Below, in pieces: positions 17,699 through 25,738 of a DNA stretch of 64,000 bases. Made by a program: the position numbers and the translations under genes. The stretch is from Bog-756 sp963738545 (GTDB lineage: Bacteria > Actinomycetota > Acidimicrobiia > Acidimicrobiales > RAAP-2). The stretch lies in NCBI GenBank assembly GCA_963738545.1, contig CAVTXA010000002.1, positions 413,022 to 477,021 of the forward strand, in the 5' to 3' direction. How positions within the stretch are numbered: position 1 is the first letter of the stretch; every line of letters begins with the position of its first letter. The notes under the pieces are model-generated. The model was given only the letters and a program-made list of their open reading frames with translations. It had not been told where the DNA came from and did no database searches.

Positions 17699-17721
17699 GG
17701 CCCGTTCGGTGCGGACGGGCC
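17699..17721 (+). terminator. stem-loop after the nickel permease
   Basis: GGCCCGT (17699-17705) pairs with ACGGGCC (17715-17721) around a 9-base loop, 31 bases after the permease stop. A smaller hairpin (CCACC/GGTGG) lies just before it. A plausible factor-independent or pausing terminator, without a U-tract. Confidence 0.5.
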
Positions 17722-17825
17722 GTCTGACCCCACCACCGGCCACGCCCGACCCACGGTGTTGCGTGCAGGCGGTGGCAACCCGGGAGCCATGACCCGAGGC
17801 CGCGGGCGTGGGCGACTTGTACCCG

Positions 17826-17846
17826 ACTACTACGGGTGGTAGTAGT
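17826..17846. promoter_or_regulatory. perfect 8-bp inverted repeat, candidate operator
   Basis: ACTACTAC (17826-17833) and GTAGTAGT (17839-17846) flank GGGTG. The repeat lies 51 bases before the ATG of a two-gene membrane operon. TAC/GTA-rich palindromes of this kind resemble operators of BlaI/MecI/CopY repressors, but no such gene is in the window, so the assignment is by shape only. Confidence 0.45.
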
Positions 17847-17897
17847 GGCTGGTCCGCGACAGGCGGTGGGTGACGCCGAAGGGGGAGGGGTGGGGCC

Positions 17898-18902
17898 ATG
17901 GCACTCGCCGGAGCCGACGAGGCCGGGTACTCCAGAACCGTCGTGGACGCGGCGGCGTTTGGTCCCGGGACCCGCAGGTCCCCACCGGATCTCCAGCGGA
18001 CGTATCAACTGGTGTTGGCGACCCTCTGGCTGCTCGACGCGGTGTTACAGCTCCAGCCGACGATGTTCACCCGCGGGCCGAACGGGTTCAGCGGCCTCCT
18101 GGACGGCGTGGCGGCCGGCAACCCGAGCTGGATCGCCCACACCATCACCTGGAACGCCTCCATCGTCTACCACCACCCGGTCCTCGCCGATTCAATCTTC
18201 GCCGGGATCCAGTTCCTGATCGCCATCGGGATCGTGTATCCCCGGACGATCAGGCCGGCACTGGCCACATCCATCGTCTGGGCGCTGGCGGTCTGGTGGT
18301 TCGGCGAGGGCCTGGGTGGCGTCGTCTCGGGTCGCGGCACCCCGTTCGGTGGAGGACCGGGCGGCGTGCTCTTCTACGCCGTGCTCGCGGTGCTCCTGTG
18401 GCCCGCAGGCGGGACCGACAGGCCGTTCGTCGCGGCCCGTTCCGTGGGTGTCGGTGCGGCCAAGGCGCTCTGGGCTGTCCTGTGGGCCCTGCTGGCCCTC
18501 CTCTGCCTGGTTGGAGCCGGCCGATCGCCCACAGCGCTCCACTCGCTGGTCGTTGGCATGGACCGGGGCCAGCCGGGCTGGCTCAGCCGCATCGACGTGT
18601 CCAGCGCGGCGCTCCTCTTGCACCACGGGACGACGATCGCCGTCCTCTTGGCCATCGTCTGTCTGGTCGTGGCTGCCGGGGTGTTCTTGCCCCCCCAGGC
18701 CACGCAGTTCACCATCGTGGTCGCCATCGCCGTCTTCACGCTCATCTGGCTGGCTGTCGAGAACATCGGCGGGATCCTGTCCGGAGGGGCCACGGACCCG
18801 AATTCGGGTCTGCCGATCGTGCTCATCGCCGTGGCCTATTGGCCCCTCAGCTTCCCGGGGGGTCCGACCCGCGACCGCTCGTTCGACCCCGGGGAGGTGT
18901 GA
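17898..18902 (+). CDS. polytopic membrane protein of unknown function
   Basis: The product has 334 residues from ATG 17898 with about eight hydrophobic helices. The first helix follows LQRTYQLVLATLWLLDAVLQ; the loop after it contains MFTRGPNGFSGLLDGVAAGNPSW. Histidines in TITWNASIVYHHPVLAD and SAALLLHHGTTIAVLLAIV lie next to membrane segments and could bind metal or haem; that is speculation. The overall look is DoxX-like. The next gene starts 6 bases after the stop, so they form one unit, likely under the palindrome just upstream. Confidence 0.65.
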   Translation: MALAGADEAGYSRTVVDAAAFGPGTRRSPPDLQRTYQLVLATLWLLDAVLQLQPTMFTRGPNGFSGLLDGVAAGNPSWIAHTITWNASIVYHHPVLADSIFAGIQFLIAIGIVYPRTIRPALATSIVWALAVWWFGEGLGGVVSGRGTPFGGGPGGVLFYAVLAVLLWPAGGTDRPFVAARSVGVGAAKALWAVLWALLALLCLVGAGRSPTALHSLVVGMDRGQPGWLSRIDVSSAALLLHHGTTIAVLLAIVCLVVAAGVFLPPQATQFTIVVAIAVFTLIWLAVENIGGILSGGATDPNSGLPIVLIAVAYWPLSFPGGPTRDRSFDPGEV

Positions 18903-18908
18903 TCCACC

Positions 18909-19583
18909 GTGGCCATGTCCACGCCGTCGTGGCTCTACTACCTGTTCGGAGTGGCGATGCTCGCCGTTGCCGCCTACTGCGTGGTCCTGTTGGTCCTGTC
19001 GGTGGCCACGAACCGGCCGGCCGGTCGTGACGTCGAGATCTCCCACGTCTTCATGGGGGTGGCCATGGCCGGCATGTTCGTCGGCCGGTGGGCGTTCGGG
19101 CCCAGCGGGGCGTGGGAACTCATCTTCGGCCTGCTGCTGATCTGGTTCGTGGTGCAGAGCATCGGGTCGGTCCAGCGGTACGGGTTGCATCTGCCCCACG
19201 CCTTGATCCATGCGGTGATGAACCTCGCCATGCTCCTCATGTACTGGTACCCCATGGGGGCGGGATCGGTGGCGGGTTCGGTGTCGGGAGCGATGCCCAT
19301 GGCACACGCCGGTCCCAAGCTGGACTCCGGTGTGGCGTTCGTGCTGGCGTGCATCCTCCTGGCTTCGGCGATCTTCACCCTGGCCTCGCCCAACAAGGGA
19401 GCCTCGCATTTCGGGAGCCATGCGCCTTCCTGGGCCATCGCATCGGCGGCGTCCTCGGATGCCGCGGGGGACCGTCCGACGGTCCTCGCTGTCGAGCACA
19501 CGGTGGCCACCCCGTGGCTGGTCGACCTGAGCCATGTGATCATGTGCGTGGCCATGGGATTCATGCTGATCCTCATGGCCTGA
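18909..19583 (+). CDS. DUF5134 membrane protein
   Basis: The product has 224 residues from GTG 18909, or ATG 18915. About six helices are visible. The segment ISHVFMGVAMAGMFVGRW near residue 40 and the His-rich LHLPHALIHAVMNLAMLLMYWY near 95 are the marks of DUF5134. The C-terminus repeats the pattern (LVDLSHVIMCVAMGFMLILM), so His and Met residues face the membrane in both halves. DUF5134 has no assigned function. His/Met-lined helices would suit copper handling, but this is inference only. Co-transcribed with the upstream membrane gene. Confidence 0.7.
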   Translation: MAMSTPSWLYYLFGVAMLAVAAYCVVLLVLSVATNRPAGRDVEISHVFMGVAMAGMFVGRWAFGPSGAWELIFGLLLIWFVVQSIGSVQRYGLHLPHALIHAVMNLAMLLMYWYPMGAGSVAGSVSGAMPMAHAGPKLDSGVAFVLACILLASAIFTLASPNKGASHFGSHAPSWAIASAASSDAAGDRPTVLAVEHTVATPWLVDLSHVIMCVAMGFMLILMA

Positions 19584-19707
19584 GGACCGGTAGTCCGCTG
19601 ACCGTTCGGGCCCTCCGCCGGCCTGTGGATCCAAGGAGGACGCTGGGACATGCGGCGTTTGCATCCGGCAGTCTCGTGCGTCCGGCCGAGCGCGTGACGC
19701 GTCAGCG

Positions 19708-20313
19708 TCAGCGAATGGCCACACCGTCGAGGACGTTCCTGACCAACTCGTCGGCGAACCGGTCCTCCAACGATTGGTGACCCATCATGAGCCGCCAGTA
19801 CAGCGGCGCGTAGAGCTGGTCCATGACCGTGGGTATGTCGATGTCGGCCCGGATCTGCGAACGGTCCACGGCGAGGCGGAGCACCGTGGCCGTGGCCTCC
19901 CTCCGGGGGAGGAGCCAGCCTGTCCGCAACGTCTCGGCCAGGGAGGGATCGCTCTGGGCCTGGCCGATGAGCTCGGCCATGATCTCTCCGGCCCGGCTCC
20001 GGAAGGACCGGAGGAGGAGCCGGATCTGAACCGTCAGATCGGCCCGGACGTCCCCGGTGTCGATGTAGGTGTAGGTCTCATCGAAGCGGTGGAAGTAGGC
20101 GTCCACCGCCACCGCCCCTCGTGACGGCCACCACTTGTAGATGGTCACCTTGCTCACCCCGGCCCGGGCGGCGATGGCCTCCATCGTGGCCGCGGGCAAT
20201 CCCCCTTCCACGAGCAGGTCGGCGGCCGCCTCGAGGGTGGCCAGTCGGGCTCGCTCGCTGCGCGGTCGCCCGATCTGGGGGGAGGGGCTCGACGGGTCAG
20301 CACTGCTGGTCAC
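19708..20313 (-). CDS. TetR/AcrR family repressor
   Basis: The product has 201 residues from GTG 20313. The N-terminal helix-turn-helix reads ARLATLEAAADLLVEGG and AIAARAGVSKVTIYKWWPSR, a canonical TetR domain. The C-terminal ligand domain (TYIDTGDVRADLTVQIRLLLR, then FADELVRNVLDG) is of the TetR_C_11-like sort and predicts no specific ligand. It diverges from an MFS exporter, and a perfect palindrome overlaps the space between them, so it very likely represses the exporter and itself. Confidence 0.9.
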   Translation of the reverse strand: MTSSADPSSPSPQIGRPRSERARLATLEAAADLLVEGGLPAATMEAIAARAGVSKVTIYKWWPSRGAVAVDAYFHRFDETYTYIDTGDVRADLTVQIRLLLRSFRSRAGEIMAELIGQAQSDPSLAETLRTGWLLPRREATATVLRLAVDRSQIRADIDIPTVMDQLYAPLYWRLMMGHQSLEDRFADELVRNVLDGVAIR

Positions 20314-20328
20314 GGGGCTCAGCCTAGA

Positions 20329-20349
20329 TCATGTACGGACCGTACATGA
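20329..20349. promoter_or_regulatory. 21-bp perfect palindrome, TetR operator
   Basis: TCATGTACGG (20329-20338), a central A, and CCGTACATGA (20340-20349) are perfect inverted repeats. The site starts 16 bases before the GTG of tetR and ends 47 bases before the ATG of the exporter. A further half-site-like GTACA lies at 20359-20364. Length, symmetry and place are those of a TetR autoregulatory operator. Confidence 0.85.
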
Positions 20350-20395
20350 AGCTGATAGTGTACAGAGCGTTCACTTTTGTAGGGAAGGATGCCCC

Positions 20396-21625
20396 ATGGC
20401 CCACAACACCGCCACCACCAGTCCCGTCGCCCGCAGGTCCGGCATCAGCCAGGCGCTGGTCCTCCTGTTCGCCGTGTCGTGCGGCGTGTCCGTGGCCAAC
20501 CTCTACTACGCCCAGCCGGTCCTCGACGACATCGCCAAGTCGTTCGGCACCAGCTCGGGGACTGCCGGCCTGGTCGTCACCTTCGCCCAGATCGGCTACG
20601 CCATCGGCCTGGCCCTGCTGGTCCCTCTCGGTGACCTGTTGACCCGACGTTGGCTGGTCCCGCTGGTGCTGTCGGTGACCGCCGTGGGGCTGGTGGTCTC
20701 GGCATCCGCCCCGGCCATCGGCGTGCTGATCGCCGTGGGCCTGGTGGTCGGGGCGGGGTCGGTGGCCGCGCAGATCCTCGTGCCCATGGCCGCCTCACTG
20801 GCCGATGAGGAGCACCGGGGTCACGTGGTCGGGGTGGTGATGAGTGGACTGTTGCTGGGCATTCTGCTGGCCCGCACCGTGTCGGGAGTGGTGGCCCAGG
20901 CATCCAGCTGGCGGGTGGTCTATGGCATGGCCGCGGGAATGACGGTGGTGCTGGCCGCAGTCCTGTTCCGTTGGCTTCCCGGGGAGGGCGAGCGCCCCCG
21001 CATCGGCTACGGCACGCTGCTGCGCTCCGCGGCCCGGCTCCTCGCCACCGAGTCGCTTCTCCGGCGCCGGGCCCTCTTCGGTGCCCTCGGGTTCGCCGCC
21101 TTCAGTGTCTTCTGGACGACGATGGCCTTCCTGCTGGCCGGTGCTCCCTACCACTACGACGATCTCACCATCGGTCTGTTCGGGCTGGTGGGTGCGAGCG
21201 GCGCCCTGTGCGCCAACATGGCCGGTCGCTGGTCCGACCGGGGATGGACCAGGACGACCACGCTGGTCTTCGCCGCCTTGGTCCTGGTCTCGTTCCTCCC
21301 TCTGTGGTGGGGCCGCCACAACCTGTCCATGCTGATCGTGGGGATCGTGCTCCTCGACGTGGGCGTGCAGGGCCTGCAGGTCACCAACCAGTCGTTGATC
21401 TACCGGCTGGCCCCTGATGCCCGCAGCCGGGTCAACTCGGCCTACATGGTCTGCTACTTCGCCGGCGGGGCTCTAGGTTCAGCGCTCGGTAGCTCTATCT
21501 ACGAGAGCCACCGGTGGGCCGGCGTGTGCGTGCTGGGGGCTGTGATCGGGATCGTGGCAACGCTGGCCGCAGTGGTCGACGGGCTCCGTCGCCGACACGC
21601 GCCAGACGCCGTGCGACCGGTCTGA
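20396..21625 (+). CDS. MFS transporter, drug-exporter type
   Basis: This 409-residue protein has 12 membrane helices. The start is ATG 20396 (MAHNTATTSPVARR). Helix 1 reads ISQALVLLFAVSCGVSVANL followed by YYAQPVLDDIA, then GYAIGLALLVPLGDLLTRR, the motif A region of the DHA1 group. Helices 7-12 are complete (ALFGALGFAAFSVFWTTMAF, RSRVNSAYMVCYFAGGALGSA). It is probably an efflux pump whose substrate is also the inducer of the divergent TetR repressor. The substrate is unknown. Confidence 0.9.
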   Translation: MAHNTATTSPVARRSGISQALVLLFAVSCGVSVANLYYAQPVLDDIAKSFGTSSGTAGLVVTFAQIGYAIGLALLVPLGDLLTRRWLVPLVLSVTAVGLVVSASAPAIGVLIAVGLVVGAGSVAAQILVPMAASLADEEHRGHVVGVVMSGLLLGILLARTVSGVVAQASSWRVVYGMAAGMTVVLAAVLFRWLPGEGERPRIGYGTLLRSAARLLATESLLRRRALFGALGFAAFSVFWTTMAFLLAGAPYHYDDLTIGLFGLVGASGALCANMAGRWSDRGWTRTTTLVFAALVLVSFLPLWWGRHNLSMLIVGIVLLDVGVQGLQVTNQSLIYRLAPDARSRVNSAYMVCYFAGGALGSALGSSIYESHRWAGVCVLGAVIGIVATLAAVVDGLRRRHAPDAVRPV

Positions 21626-21682
21626 CATCCGTCGAGCCGATTCCCACCGTCGAGGGCCACGCCCGGCCGGCACCCGCCCGGT

Positions 21683-23239
21683 TCACGACCCGGTCGTGAG
21701 GATCCGGCGTATGTCACGCACGGCCTCGCCCGCGTACTGGGTGCAGAGGTACTCCGTCGAGAAGATCGACACCACGTAGGACTGGAACGGACTCAACCCC
21801 CGGTTGTGCAGCGACCGAAGGATCTTGTGCGAGCTCTGGCCTGCGGCGAGCTCGGAGCACACCAAGTGACCGTCGGTCAGGATGCTGGCGTCGGGGTCAC
21901 CCGAGAAGGACCGGCCGACTTGGCGGACGAGGTCCAGGTATGCCTCTGTGGGCTCACTCGGGAGACTGGTGTCGTTGAAGTAGAGCGCAGCCTCGGCCAG
22001 CGCCGCGGCCGGTGCCCCGGGAGCGATCCGGGGCAGTCGACCGGGCGGGAAGGCCAGCAGGTCGACGTACAGGCGCCGTTGTGCACCGTTGCCGCTCTGG
22101 CCGGGCGCCAACGCGTGGTGCACCATCCAGATGAGGCCGTCCGCCGTGAAGAACTCCTCGCCTCCCGGCCCCGGGTCGGTCTGGCCACCCTGCGACGAGG
22201 ACAGCCACGCATGGTCGAGCGGTTTGGTGCAGGGGCCGGTGACCGACGCACACCGGGCCACGCCGATGCCGTAGTCGGGGGTGCCCCAGAGATTGGCTGA
22301 GTAGAACAGCCAGTAGGTGGAGCCCGAACGGATCATCGACGGGGCCTCGACGAGATCTCCCTCCCAGGCCTGTGTGGCGGTGATCAGACGGTGGGGCGGT
22401 CCGACGACGGACAGGCCGTCAGCGGCGAGCTGCTGGGCGAAGATGTAGGTGGGGAGCCTGCAGCAGTCGCCGTCGCTCTTCCACAGCAGCCAGGGGGTCC
22501 CATCGGCTCGGATGAACACGCTCGGGTCGATCGCCCCTCCCATGGATACCGGGCATACGAATGCCGACGCGGAGCTGTCGACGAACGGGCCGGCCGGGCT
22601 TGCACTGGTGGCCCGTGAGATGCACATGGCCGAGGTTGGCGCCGTGACCGCGTGGACACAGTCACCGGCGGTCGCCTTGGTGAAGCAGTTGATTGGGTCG
22701 GTCGCCGGCGTGGCGTAGTACAGCACGTAGGTGCCGTCGGGTCGGGCCCAGACCGACGGCGCCCACTGGTAGCCAGGTACGGTCCACGCCGGGAGCACCG
22801 GAAGCGCGTCACCCAGATAGCGGCCTCGGAACGCCGACGACTGGGGTAGCTCGATGACGGGAATGTGGGCCCCGGGGGCGAAGCTGGTCGACGTCGTATT
22901 CGTCGCATAGAGATAGAGCGCATCCGGGGTGCGGAGCGCGTAGGGGTCAGCGAAGTCACCGTTGTAGATCGGTGTGTTGTCGAGCAATCCACTCAGCGCA
23001 TCGAGCTGAATGCCGTCGGCCTGGGTGGGATCGCTCGTCGCCGGGCCGAGTGTCGGGGCGTGCCCGGGGCGGGTCGGTAGCTGACCGGGCCGTGCCGCCG
23101 GTTCGATGGAGACACCGGTCGCCGATCCACTCCCGACCGTCGACCCGCATGCGGCTGCGAAACCTACGGTGAGGACAACCACGAGACCGGCCCGAACCAG
23201 AGGACTTCGGGTCTGTGCCCTCGTCCGGGAGATCGTCAC
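21683..23239 (-). CDS. secreted GH43-like glycosidase with DUF732-like C-terminus
   Basis: The product has 518 residues. A lipobox-like AAAC at residue 31 ends the signal peptide, so it may be a lipoprotein. Residues about 75-410 form a five-bladed propeller of the GH43 type, which cuts arabinans or xylans. Candidate catalytic residues are the Asp in NGDFADPYALR, the Asp in GGAIDPSVF and the Glu in DLVEAPSMI. The last ~90 residues (AYLDLVRQVGRSFSGDPDAS, DGHLVCSELAAGQSSHKIL) resemble the small secreted DUF732 domain of mycobacteria, an unusual partner. Many paired cysteines suggest disulfides. The substrate could be cell-wall arabinan or plant polymer. Confidence 0.75.
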   Translation of the reverse strand: MTISRTRAQTRSPLVRAGLVVVLTVGFAAACGSTVGSGSATGVSIEPAARPGQLPTRPGHAPTLGPATSDPTQADGIQLDALSGLLDNTPIYNGDFADPYALRTPDALYLYATNTTSTSFAPGAHIPVIELPQSSAFRGRYLGDALPVLPAWTVPGYQWAPSVWARPDGTYVLYYATPATDPINCFTKATAGDCVHAVTAPTSAMCISRATSASPAGPFVDSSASAFVCPVSMGGAIDPSVFIRADGTPWLLWKSDGDCCRLPTYIFAQQLAADGLSVVGPPHRLITATQAWEGDLVEAPSMIRSGSTYWLFYSANLWGTPDYGIGVARCASVTGPCTKPLDHAWLSSSQGGQTDPGPGGEEFFTADGLIWMVHHALAPGQSGNGAQRRLYVDLLAFPPGRLPRIAPGAPAAALAEAALYFNDTSLPSEPTEAYLDLVRQVGRSFSGDPDASILTDGHLVCSELAAGQSSHKILRSLHNRGLSPFQSYVVSIFSTEYLCTQYAGEAVRDIRRILTTGS

Positions 23240-23440
23240 GATCGACCAGGGGCCGGGATCCGAGTTCGCCGAGTTCCTGAGGCAACGTCACGCCCGACCA
23301 TGGAAGGTGCATCGTATCGTCGTGGTCCACTTCGGGGGAGCTGGGTGGGTGGCGGTTCGGTCGCCGGCCGGGAGTCCCGCGCTCGACACCACCGCCTCTG
23401 GTGCTGGAGGCACGGCACGGTGGTGTCCGCGTGTTCCGCC

Positions 23441-23791
23441 TCAGGTCACCGGTCCGATCTCGTGCGCGTAACGGGCGGCCAGTTGGCGCGAGAACCCCAT
23501 CCTGCGGGCCAGTTCGCTGATCGACAATCCCTCATCCATTCCACCGGCGAGCATGGCGAGGCGGGACCGGTGGCGACTCTGCTCCAGTTCGCCGAGGGCG
23601 CTGTTCAGGTCCACTCTCGTGGATGGGGCGGCGATGATGTCGAGGGTGTCACCGATGGACAGTCCCTGCTCGATGGCCTTGAGGGCCCGGCGGTAGGCCG
23701 CCTCGGTAGCGCGAAGCTGCTCCCGGGTGTGCTTCATCGCTTCGAGAGTCGCTCGGAGGCTCTCCGCAGCTGCATCCCGCCTTGGGGTCAC
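23441..23791 (-). CDS. small helical protein with C-terminal HTH
   Basis: The product has 116 residues from ATG 23791. Residues 10-50 are a charged helix (LRATLEAMKHTREQLRATEA) that may form a coiled coil. The C-terminus, MDEGLSISELARRMGFSRQLAARYAHEIG, has the layout of a helix-turn-helix. I do not recognise a named family. It lies between the GH43-like gene and the camelysin genes on the same strand, so it may regulate this surface island. Confidence 0.5.
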   Translation of the reverse strand: MTPRRDAAAESLRATLEAMKHTREQLRATEAAYRRALKAIEQGLSIGDTLDIIAAPSTRVDLNSALGELEQSRHRSRLAMLAGGMDEGLSISELARRMGFSRQLAARYAHEIGPVT

Positions 23792-23903
23792 GTCACACCA
23801 TCATACGACGAGCCGGGCCGGCACCGGAGGGGTGCCTGAGACGACGTGGTGGCCAAGGGGGTGGGCGAGATTCCGGGTCTTCGATCATGGACAGATCCCC
23901 CAC

Positions 23904-24449
23904 TCACCGGTCGGTCTTGACCGACGCACGCAGTTGGGTGGGCGAGCTGATGGAGGTGCCGAGGGTCACGGTCACCGATGAGGTGACGGTGGCCGGCTGC
24001 ACCTGGAGGTAGACCGAACCACTCAGCGGTGGCACCTGGGTGGCGGTGACGGTGGTGGTCGAGTTCTTGGAGAACGTGCCACCCACCTGGGTTCCCGTAC
24101 CTCCGCTGCACTTTCCCGACACCCAGGCCACGGCGCAGGTGAAGATCGTGAACGTCGGCGTGCCCGATGTCGGATTGGACACCGTCACCTTGTAGCTGAT
24201 GGCCGAGAGCGCGACGGTTCCCGTGTTCGTGATCGTGGAGAGTTGATTGGTGTTGGCCGTGAAGGCCATCGACGTGACGCTGGCGGTGGCCTTCCAGGTG
24301 GCCGTCGAGATGGGCTCTGATCCGACAGCCACCCCGCTGACCTTCGTGGACGCTCCCGCCGGGGCCGGAACGGCCAGTCCCGCGACGAGCAGGACGGCCA
24401 CCGCGGTGGCCGTCCTGCTCAGGATGCGGGTTCTCAGGCGTGACGCCAC
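23904..24449 (-). CDS. secreted camelysin/TasA-like protein 2
   Basis: The product has 181 residues. The signal peptide (RTATAVAVLLVAGLAVPAPA) is followed by a beta-rich domain of repeated Thr/Ser/Val strands (TISNTGTVALSAISYKVTVS-like stretches). A pair of cysteines lies in FTCAVAWVSGKCSG. Size, signal, and the position 10 bases after a related gene and downstream of a SipW-type peptidase put it with the camelysin/TasA-like secreted proteins. Sequence likeness to TasA itself is weak. It may form fibres or a coat outside the cell. Confidence 0.6.
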   Translation of the reverse strand: MASRLRTRILSRTATAVAVLLVAGLAVPAPAGASTKVSGVAVGSEPISTATWKATASVTSMAFTANTNQLSTITNTGTVALSAISYKVTVSNPTSGTPTFTIFTCAVAWVSGKCSGGTGTQVGGTFSKNSTTTVTATQVPPLSGSVYLQVQPATVTSSVTVTLGTSISSPTQLRASVKTDR

Positions 24450-24458
24450 GGCGACGTG

Positions 24459-25139
24459 CTACTGGTTGGTGGCGGTGCCGAGACGTTGCTGCTCGGTGAA
24501 GGTGTAGGCGAGGGTGGTGGAGAGTCCCTGCACGGTGGGACTCGGGGCCACACCGTTGGTCGAGGTCTCGGTCCCGGTCAGACCCAATGTCACCTCGACG
24601 TGGGCCACCTGGCCTGTGGCCGCGGCCAGCGCAGGCACGTTGGAGAGCGCGACAGCCGTCCCCGACGTGTTCATGGAACTCACCTGGGTCGAAGCCAGGA
24701 TGGGCGTGCTGGTGCCGGAGCACACCCCGGTGGCCAGGGTCCAGGCCACCGAGCACTGGGTGGCCGTCACGGTGAGGCCCTCACCTGGAGCGGTCCCGTT
24801 GGTCAGGGCGTTGGCCGGGGTTCCGGCCACCCACAGGGTCATCCCGGCCGCACTGGCCAGCGTCCCGGTGTTGTTGAGGTTCACGAAGACGTTGTCCGTG
24901 TCCCCGGGAGCCATCTTGCCGGTGAAGCTGCTGAAGCCCGCACCCACATCGGGGCTCAGGGTCAGATTGAGGGTACCCGAGGTCACGGCCTCGGATCCGG
25001 TGGCCACTCCCGAGAGGGCGGCGTAGACCCCGGTGGTGGTGAGGAGCCCCACAGAAGCGACGAAGAGTCCGGCGACAACGGCCCGGGTCGGTCGTTTGCT
25101 GCTCCTGGTCTTGGTCTTGGTATGGCGATGCTGGTTCAC
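24459..25139 (-). CDS. SipW-dependent camelysin/TasA-like protein 1
   Basis: Starting at GTG 25139 (MNQHRHTKTKTRSSKRPTRA) gives 226 residues; ATG 25193, which overlaps the sipW stop as ATGA, would add 18. The n-region is strongly basic, then VVAGLFVASVGLLTTTGVYA and ALSGVATG, typical of substrates of SipW-type peptidases (cut after YA). The mature domain alternates beta strands with Asn/Thr turns (NLTLSPDVGAGFSSF, VFVNLNNTGTLASAAG) as in the TasA/CalY family. These proteins build matrix fibres in bacilli. Overlap or close spacing with sipW implies coupled expression of enzyme and substrate. Confidence 0.75.
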   Translation of the reverse strand: MNQHRHTKTKTRSSKRPTRAVVAGLFVASVGLLTTTGVYAALSGVATGSEAVTSGTLNLTLSPDVGAGFSSFTGKMAPGDTDNVFVNLNNTGTLASAAGMTLWVAGTPANALTNGTAPGEGLTVTATQCSVAWTLATGVCSGTSTPILASTQVSSMNTSGTAVALSNVPALAAATGQVAHVEVTLGLTGTETSTNGVAPSPTVQGLSTTLAYTFTEQQRLGTATNQ

Positions 25140-25189
25140 GGTCAGTCTCTTTCTTCTATGGATGCTTGATGGATAGGGGACAGGGAGAT

Positions 25190-25735
25190 TCATGACGTGG
25201 GGCCCACGAGCGTTCGCCGGGGCTGGAGGATCCAGCGGGCGCCGGCCACCGCGACCGTCAGGCCACCGAGGATGATGAGGAGGAGCTGGAGGGAGCCCCT
25301 GAGGCCGACCATGAGGCGACCGACCCAGGGCACCGTGGCCACCACCCGGGGGACGGTCGCCGAGGTCAACTGGGCGTGCCAGGGATCGGGGTACCGGTTG
25401 GCGTCCCCTTTGGTGGTGATGACCGGAGCCGTCCGCGAGCCGGTGACGGTGACGATCCGGTGGGCGAACTCGGCGTGTTCGCCCGGCGGCGTGAACAGGA
25501 TGATCATCCCCGGACGCAGATCGGCGACGGGAACGGGCTCCGTTACCACCAGCGCCCCAGGTCCGTACGTGGGCTGCATGCTGCCGGTGAGCACCGGTCG
25601 GATGTTCAGATGCAGGGTGACCACAGTCGCGGCCAGCACGGCACAAGCGGTGGTCACGGCCACCACCAACGCGATGATCACGAGCCGAATCGACCCGCTG
25701 ATCCCACGTTTCGCCCCTCGATGCGAATGTTGCAT
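25190..25735 (-). CDS. sipW: signal peptidase I, ER-type (SipW-like)
   Basis: This 181-residue membrane peptidase cuts signal peptides outside the membrane. The start is ATG 25735 (MQHSHRGAKRGISGSIRL), just before the first helix (LVIIALVVAVTTACAVLAAT). The nucleophile Ser is in VLTGSMQPTYGPGALVV. The general base is His in FAHRIVTV rather than the Lys of normal bacterial LepB, which defines the ER/SipW class. A KGDANRYPDP box follows, and a second helix near the C-terminus (LLLIILGGLTVAVAGARWIL). The gene heads the minus-strand cluster with two likely substrates directly downstream. Confidence 0.9.
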   Translation of the reverse strand: MQHSHRGAKRGISGSIRLVIIALVVAVTTACAVLAATVVTLHLNIRPVLTGSMQPTYGPGALVVTEPVPVADLRPGMIILFTPPGEHAEFAHRIVTVTGSRTAPVITTKGDANRYPDPWHAQLTSATVPRVVATVPWVGRLMVGLRGSLQLLLIILGGLTVAVAGARWILQPRRTLVGPTS

Positions 25736-25738
25736 TCG
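25724..25738. promoter_or_regulatory. short palindrome across the sipW start codon
   Basis: CGAATG-TTG-CATTCG has 6-bp perfect arms and a 3-base centre and contains the sipW ATG. A second, looser repeat (ATTCG...CGAAT, 25744-25760) lies just upstream. The CGAA...TTCG form recalls actinobacterial LexA boxes, but it departs from the consensus, and its place over the start codon is odd. Confidence 0.3.

Noticed and set aside
16490..17899. 469-codon minus-strand frame opposite the nickel permease
   Set aside because: Shadow of the NiCoT gene; no start context or domain.
19695..19704. TGACGCGTCA palindrome after the DUF5134 gene
   Set aside because: Ten bases of GC-rich palindrome are expected by chance here, and it lies between convergent gene ends with no T-tract.
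18192..19724. 510-codon minus-strand frame opposite the membrane pair
   Set aside because: Composition (Arg/His/Gln/Asp-rich) is typical of antisense reading through hydrophobic helices.
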